A stretch of 19,873 bases of DNA from Phycisphaerae bacterium (lineage in GTDB: Bacteria; Planctomycetota; Phycisphaerae; Phycisphaerales; SM1A02): positions 1 through 19,873 of the forward strand of contig NZFT01000125.1 of NCBI GenBank assembly GCA_002690755.1, read 5' to 3'. Shown here in pieces: positions 16,108 through 19,873 of this stretch. The translations under genes and the position numbers were made by a program. The notes below the pieces were generated by a model that made no database searches, was not told the DNA's origin, and saw only the letters and a program-made list of their open reading frames with translations. The first letter of the stretch is position 1, and every line of letters starts with the position of its first letter.

Positions 16108-17616
16108 ATGCCCGACCCCAGCGACCATCTCCACTTCCGACTCGAGATCCCCGGCCTCCCCGAAATGGAGCCGATGCTGCGGGAATTCGCTTCCCGGGCG
16201 ATCACGCTCGCCGACGTCGAGGGATCACGTCACGACGCCCTCCTCGACGCCCTGATCTCCGCGGTTAATCTCGTCGAGCGCGAGATCATGGAAGGTGGTG
16301 ACGATCCCGTCGATCTGTCGATCGGGGTCACCATCGACGCCGCCGCGATCGAATTCGCGATCCTCGAGCGAGGCGTGCCGCTCGGTGACGACGACCTCGA
16401 GGCCCCCGGCCACGCCATCCCGGAACAGATCCGTCCCGCCCGGGTGTTCGATCGACTCTGGTGGGTGCAACGTGGTCCGGAAGGCTCGGAGCTCCACCTC
16501 CGAGCCCACCGTGACCATGCGGCGATCCACGTGCTCGAGACGGCCCAGGCCCGACTCGATCGCGACGCGGCGGAGGCGGACCACGCCGAGACGGACCCTT
16601 CGGAATCGACGGTGGAATATCGCATTCGCGACTACCACCCCGGCGACGGACTGGAGGTCGCACGCCGCATCTACGAGTCGTACGGCCACTCCTATCCGAA
16701 TCCCGATCTCTACTACCCCGACCGCGTCGACGCCTTGAACGAGCAGGGCCGGATCAAGTCGATCATCTGCGAGACCCACGACGGCGACTTCGTCGGCCAC
16801 TACGCCCTCGAGCGTCCGGATCTCGGCCCGATCGGCGAAGCCGGTCAGGCGGTGATCGATCATGCCCACCGCGGCCACGGACTGATGCGACCGATGCGGG
16901 CGGCGGTCGAGTCGGCGGGCGACGCCCTCGGACTCCTCGGGATCTGGAGCCAGCCGACCGCGAGACATCCCTTCAGTCAGAAGATGAACCTCGGATTCGG
17001 TTCGACCGCCTCCGCCCTGTGCCTCGGCACCACCCCCGCCGAGACCTCGCTTCGCGGTGGCGTCGGGGGTGACGCCGGCGGCGACGCCCGGTCCCGGCAC
17101 TCCTGCTTTCTCTATTGGCACCCCCTCCGGGAGGAGACGCCGATCACCGCCTTCGTCCCCGAGGCGACCGCTGATCTGATCAGGAACCTCTACGAAGCCC
17201 GCGGGCGAACGGCCACGATCGACACCGACGGTGAGGACGGATCACCCGATGCCGGGGAACTCCACGTCCGATTCGACGCGGCCCGTGGCGTGGGTCGCAT
17301 CGAACTGGATCGAATCGGCACGGCCTCGATCGACGCCGTCCGTTCCGCCCTCCTCGTGATGGAGAACGCGGCGCACGCGGCGGTGGTCTTCATCGACCTG
17401 CCGATCGACGACCCGGGATGCGGCCGCCTCGCGACTCGCCTCCTCGACGACGGTTGCCGGCTCGCTGGAATCGGGCCGCGATTCCGCCGGACCGTTGAAG
17501 GTGGGGAGGACGTGCTCCGCCTCCAGCGGATCCTCGCCCCCGTGGATGAAGCGGGGATCGTGGTGGAAGGCGATCTCGGAAGGGAACTCGCCTCACTCAT
17601 TCTGGGTCGCGACTGA
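16108..17616 (+). CDS. anti-sigma-like ATPase domain fused to GNAT acetyltransferase
   Basis: This 502-aa protein starts at ATG 16108, with GAGG 7 nt upstream.
- Residues about 8-145 resemble a HATPase_c_2/SpoIIAB-like anti-sigma kinase domain: FRLEIPGLPEMEPML, then a helix ALLDALISAVNLVEREI at the N-box position, then AIEFAILERGVPL at the G1 box. The usual Glu/Asn of the N box and Asp of the G1 box are changed, so ATP binding may be weak.
- Residues about 170-310 form a GNAT fold: YRIRDYHPGDGLEVARRIYESYG, GDFVGHYAL and the acetyl-CoA loop HRGHGLMRPM (about 254-263), followed by HPFSQKMNLGFG.
- Residues about 330-502 form a third conserved part, including VVFIDLPIDDPGCGRLATRL and GEDVLRLQRI.
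Such fusions are known in environmental bacteria, but the acetylated substrate is not. It is 33 bp upstream of the decarboxylase gene, probably cotranscribed or merely adjacent. Confidence 0.85.
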   Translation: MPDPSDHLHFRLEIPGLPEMEPMLREFASRAITLADVEGSRHDALLDALISAVNLVEREIMEGGDDPVDLSIGVTIDAAAIEFAILERGVPLGDDDLEAPGHAIPEQIRPARVFDRLWWVQRGPEGSELHLRAHRDHAAIHVLETAQARLDRDAAEADHAETDPSESTVEYRIRDYHPGDGLEVARRIYESYGHSYPNPDLYYPDRVDALNEQGRIKSIICETHDGDFVGHYALERPDLGPIGEAGQAVIDHAHRGHGLMRPMRAAVESAGDALGLLGIWSQPTARHPFSQKMNLGFGSTASALCLGTTPAETSLRGGVGGDAGGDARSRHSCFLYWHPLREETPITAFVPEATADLIRNLYEARGRTATIDTDGEDGSPDAGELHVRFDAARGVGRIELDRIGTASIDAVRSALLVMENAAHAAVVFIDLPIDDPGCGRLATRLLDDGCRLAGIGPRFRRTVEGGEDVLRLQRILAPVDEAGIVVEGDLGRELASLILGRD

Positions 17617-17635
17617 CCCGGGCACCCCCTCGGGG

Positions 17636-17641
17636 TACGAT
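17636..17641 (+). promoter_or_regulatory. -10-like hexamer TACGAT next to the ACMSD start
   Basis: GGGGTACGAT is followed by 8 nt and the ATG at 17650. This is the same close spacing seen before two minus-strand starts, again without a visible ribosome binding site. If used, it would drive the decarboxylase-kynureninase pair independently of the gene upstream. Confidence 0.35.
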
Positions 17642-17649
17642 TCCCCATC

Positions 17650-18675
17650 ATGTGCGGCACCACCGTCGATCTTCACACCCATCTGCTTCCCGAGCGGTGG
17701 CCCGACCTCGCCGAGAAGTTCGGCTACGGCGGCTGGATCTCGCTCGATCACATCGCCCCGTGCCGGGCGAAGATGCTGATCGACGGCAAGGGGTTCCGGG
17801 AGATCGACGACAGCTGCTGGTCCCCCGCACGGCGGATCGCGGATTGTGACGAGCACGGCGTCGACGTCCAGGTCCTCTCCACCGTGCCGGTGATGTTCAG
17901 CTACTGGGCGAAGCCCGCGGATGCCCTCGAAGTCTCGCGAATGCTCAACGATCACCTCGCCGGCGTCATTCGCGACCATCCAGGTCGCTTCGAGGGCCTC
18001 GGCACGATTCCGATGCAGGCCCCCGACCTCGCCTGCGCCGAGCTCGAACGGTGCGTGACCGAACTCGGTCTTCGCGGCGTCCAGATCGGCTCGCACGTCG
18101 AGCAGTGGAACCTCGACGAGCCCGCCCTCTTCCCGGTGTTCGAGACCGCCGCCCGACTCGGGGCCGCGGTGTTCGTCCATCCCTGGGAGATGATGGGCAC
18201 CCCCGAGATGCCGAAGTACTGGCTGCCCTGGCTGGTGGGCATGCCCGCCGAGTCCGCCCGCGCCGCGTGCTGCCTCGCGATGGGCGGCGTGCTCGACCGT
18301 CTGCCGGATCTCCGGATCGGACTGGCCCACGGCGGCGGGGCCTTCCCGTTCACGATCGGACGCATCGGACACGGACATGCGGTCCGGCCCGATCTCTGCG
18401 CCGTCGACAGCCAGACCGCCCCCGCCGATCTCCTCGGCCGCTTCGTCTACGACTCGCTGGTCCACGATGCGGACGCCCTCCGGTTCCTGGTCGAACGGGT
18501 CGGCGCCCATCGGGTGGCCCTCGGCAGCGACTATCCGTTCCCCCTCGGCGAACACGTGCCGGGCGAACTGATCCGTTCGATCGACGCGTTCGATGCGCCC
18601 ACCCGTGACCGGCTCCTCGGCGGCACCGCCCTCGAGTTTCTCGGACTGCCGGTTCCCGAAGGAGGCGTTTCGTGA
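17650..18675 (+). CDS. nbaD: 2-amino-3-carboxymuconate-6-semialdehyde decarboxylase (ACMSD)
   Basis: This 341-aa amidohydrolase-fold decarboxylase turns the product of 3-hydroxyanthranilate dioxygenase into 2-aminomuconate semialdehyde, steering the pathway away from quinolinate and NAD. The zinc ligands are His9 and His11 ([13 protein letters not shown]), His177 ([10 protein letters not shown]), His227 ([10 protein letters not shown]) and Asp294 ([11 protein letters not shown]). These fall at almost exactly the numbering of the characterised Pseudomonas enzyme (9, 11, 177, 228, 294), which also supports the ATG start. Length is normal for the family. Its stop overlaps the start of kynureninase (GTGA), so the two are translationally coupled. 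The matching dioxygenase gene is at 2944-3549, on the far side of the NRPS region. Confidence 0.95.
   Translation: MCGTTVDLHTHLLPERWPDLAEKFGYGGWISLDHIAPCRAKMLIDGKGFREIDDSCWSPARRIADCDEHGVDVQVLSTVPVMFSYWAKPADALEVSRMLNDHLAGVIRDHPGRFEGLGTIPMQAPDLACAELERCVTELGLRGVQIGSHVEQWNLDEPALFPVFETAARLGAAVFVHPWEMMGTPEMPKYWLPWLVGMPAESARAACCLAMGGVLDRLPDLRIGLAHGGGAFPFTIGRIGHGHAVRPDLCAVDSQTAPADLLGRFVYDSLVHDADALRFLVERVGAHRVALGSDYPFPLGEHVPGELIRSIDAFDAPTRDRLLGGTALEFLGLPVPEGGVS
18661..18665 (+). promoter_or_regulatory. ribosome binding site GGAGG fixing the kynureninase GTG start
   Basis: GGAGG lies 6 nt before GTG 18672, inside the last codons of the decarboxylase gene. It supports the overlapping GTG start over later in-frame GTG codons. 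Confidence 0.75.
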
Positions 18676-19873
18676 CCGATGGGAACGACGTGATCGTGCC
18701 ATCACCGTTCGAAGGCATCGCCGCATCGGACCTCGACCCGACCGCGGCGGGCGCCGCCCGACTCGACGAAGTCGACTCGCTGGCGAGGTTCCGCGATCGT
18801 TTCCACCTGCCCAAGGGGCCGGACGGATCGGCCACCGGCTACTTCGTCGGCAACTCGCTCGGACTGCAACCGGTCGAAGCCCGCGGCATCGTGGAACAGG
18901 AACTCGACGACTGGGCCGGGCTCGGCGTGGAAGGTCACTTCGAGGCGACCCGTCCCTGGTATCCCTACCACGAAAATCTCCGGGCGGGTTTCGCACACGT
19001 CGTCGGCGGGCTGCCGGGCGAAGTGGTCGCGATGAATTCGCTGACCGCGAACCTGCATCTGCTCCTGATGTCGTTCTTCCGACCCGAGGGCGAGCGTCGG
19101 ATCATCCTCATGGAGGACGGGGCGTTTCCGAGCGACACCTACGCGGTGCATTCACACGTCGCCGCGCGAGGCGGTGATCCCGATCACGACGTGGTCCGGA
19201 TCCCCACCCGTCCCGGCGAAGACCTCCTCCGACTCGAAGACGTCCTCGACACCATCGAGCGACTCGGCGAACGGCTCGCGACCGTCATGCTCGGGGGCGT
19301 GAACTTCCGGACCGGCCAGTTTCTCGATCTCGCCGCGATCACCGACGCGGCCCATGCGGTCGGCGCGATGGCGGGCTTCGATCTCGCCCATGCGGCCGGC
19401 AACGTTCCGCTCGCCCTGCACGACTGGAACGTCGACTTCGCGGCGTGGTGCACGTACAAGTATCTCAACGGCGGGCCGGGCGCCGTCGCCGGCGCGTTCA
19501 TCCACGAACGACACGCGACGAACCCCGACATCCCGCGGTTCGCGGGCTGGTGGGGCAACGACCCCGACACGCGATTCCGGATGCACCTCGAAGACACCTT
19601 CATCCCGGTGCCGACCGCGGAAGCCTGGCAGCTCAGCAACCCGCCGATCCTCGCCATGGCCCCGCTGATCGCATCGCTGGCACTCTTCCAGGAGGCGGGC
19701 ATGCCCGCCCTGCGGGCGAAGAGTCGCGTGCTCACCGGCTACCTCCACGCCTGCCTCCGCGAGATGCTCCCCGAGGGAAGCGTCGTCATCACGCCCGGGA
19801 ACGCCGAGGAACGCGGATGTCAGCTGTCGGTCCGCATCGCCGATCGCGCCCGGGAACGGTTCGACGCCCTCGC
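18672..19873 (+). CDS. kynU: kynureninase, 3' end off window
   Basis: About 400 codons are visible from GTG 18672; the right edge cuts the last part, since the family is usually about 410-430 aa. This PLP enzyme cleaves kynurenine or 3-hydroxykynurenine to (3-hydroxy)anthranilate plus alanine. Landmarks are [11 protein letters not shown] (near residues 57-67), the substrate-site run [25 protein letters not shown], the PLP-ring contact Asp237 in FDLAHAAGN, the Schiff-base Lys263 in [12 protein letters not shown], and [15 protein letters not shown]. All catalytic residues looked for are present. It is coupled to the ACMSD gene by a 4-bp overlap. Together with the dioxygenase at 2944-3549 it makes up tryptophan breakdown from kynurenine to 2-aminomuconate semialdehyde, apart from kynurenine 3-monooxygenase, which is not in this window. 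Confidence 0.95.
   Translation, partial: MTDGNDVIVPSPFEGIAASDLDPTAAGAARLDEVDSLARFRDRFHLPKGPDGSATGYFVGNSLGLQPVEARGIVEQELDDWAGLGVEGHFEATRPWYPYHENLRAGFAHVVGGLPGEVVAMNSLTANLHLLLMSFFRPEGERRIILMEDGAFPSDTYAVHSHVAARGGDPDHDVVRIPTRPGEDLLRLEDVLDTIERLGERLATVMLGGVNFRTGQFLDLAAITDAAHAVGAMAGFDLAHAAGNVPLALHDWNVDFAAWCTYKYLNGGPGAVAGAFIHERHATNPDIPRFAGWWGNDPDTRFRMHLEDTFIPVPTAEAWQLSNPPILAMAPLIASLALFQEAGMPALRAKSRVLTGYLHACLREMLPEGSVVITPGNAEERGCQLSVRIADRARERFDAL

Noticed and set aside
13662..16268. An 868-codon open frame on the plus strand
   Set aside because: It lies antisense to the CBM9-barrel gene and runs into the start of the ATPase/GNAT gene in another frame; its composition is that of a mirror frame and there is no domain.
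17617..17649. GGGG/CCCC hairpin in the 33-bp gap before ACMSD
   Set aside because: The stem is only 4 bp and overlaps the TACGAT hexamer and start region; it is too short to call a terminator.
1..19873. CRISPR arrays, tRNA/rRNA genes, insertion sequences, integrases
   Set aside because: No regularly spaced repeats, tRNA-like folds, transposase motifs or flanking terminal repeats were seen by eye on either strand.

Overview
This is a high-GC window of dense genes with strong GC bias at third codon positions. Two genes encode proteins with C-terminal phenylalanine outer-membrane barrels, so the host is Gram-negative. The gene set (MutL-family ASKHA protein, anti-sigma-like ATPase/GNAT fusion, CBM9-plus-barrel DUF5916 protein, kynurenine-pathway genes) suggests a Planctomycetota, perhaps Phycisphaerae-like, bacterium. 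That assignment is inference; there is no rRNA or other taxonomic marker here.

Layout. Positions 1-2827, minus strand: a two-gene unit (a two-TM protein with a PH-like tail, then a small conserved protein, joined by a GTGA overlap), followed by a MutL/GlmL-family ASKHA protein cut by the left edge. Positions 2944-3549, plus strand: 3-hydroxyanthranilate 3,4-dioxygenase. It faces the minus-strand NRPS gene (3589-10812) across a 39-bp gap holding a hairpin. The NRPS is 2407 aa and reads T-C-A-T-C-A-T-TE. Just upstream on the same strand (11123-11728, homology to about 11761) is a broken NRPS piece: a T domain joined in frame to an adenylation domain that has lost nearly all of its core. Next on the minus strand are two outer-membrane barrel genes (11954-13618 and 13713-15959). 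They are diverged paralogues, and only the upstream one keeps an N-terminal CBM9-like domain. From 16108 the plus strand carries the ATPase/GNAT fusion, then ACMS decarboxylase and kynureninase (GTGA overlap), the last cut by the right edge.

How the genes work together. Kynureninase, 3-hydroxyanthranilate dioxygenase and ACMS decarboxylase are consecutive or near-consecutive steps of tryptophan/kynurenine catabolism through 2-amino-3-carboxymuconate semialdehyde. Here they are split by about 12.4 kb holding the NRPS and barrel genes, which may have been inserted between them. The NRPS has two complete elongation modules and a thioesterase, but its N-terminal carrier domain has no adenylation domain in cis. 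The gene immediately upstream is a sister T domain followed by a gutted A domain. The most interesting reading is an assembly line whose starter A domain was deleted, so that it is either primed in trans or decaying. Residues read from the binding pockets suggest a proline-like substrate for the first A domain and a valine-like one for the second. No MbtH protein, phosphopantetheinyl transferase, dedicated exporter or mobile element was recognised.
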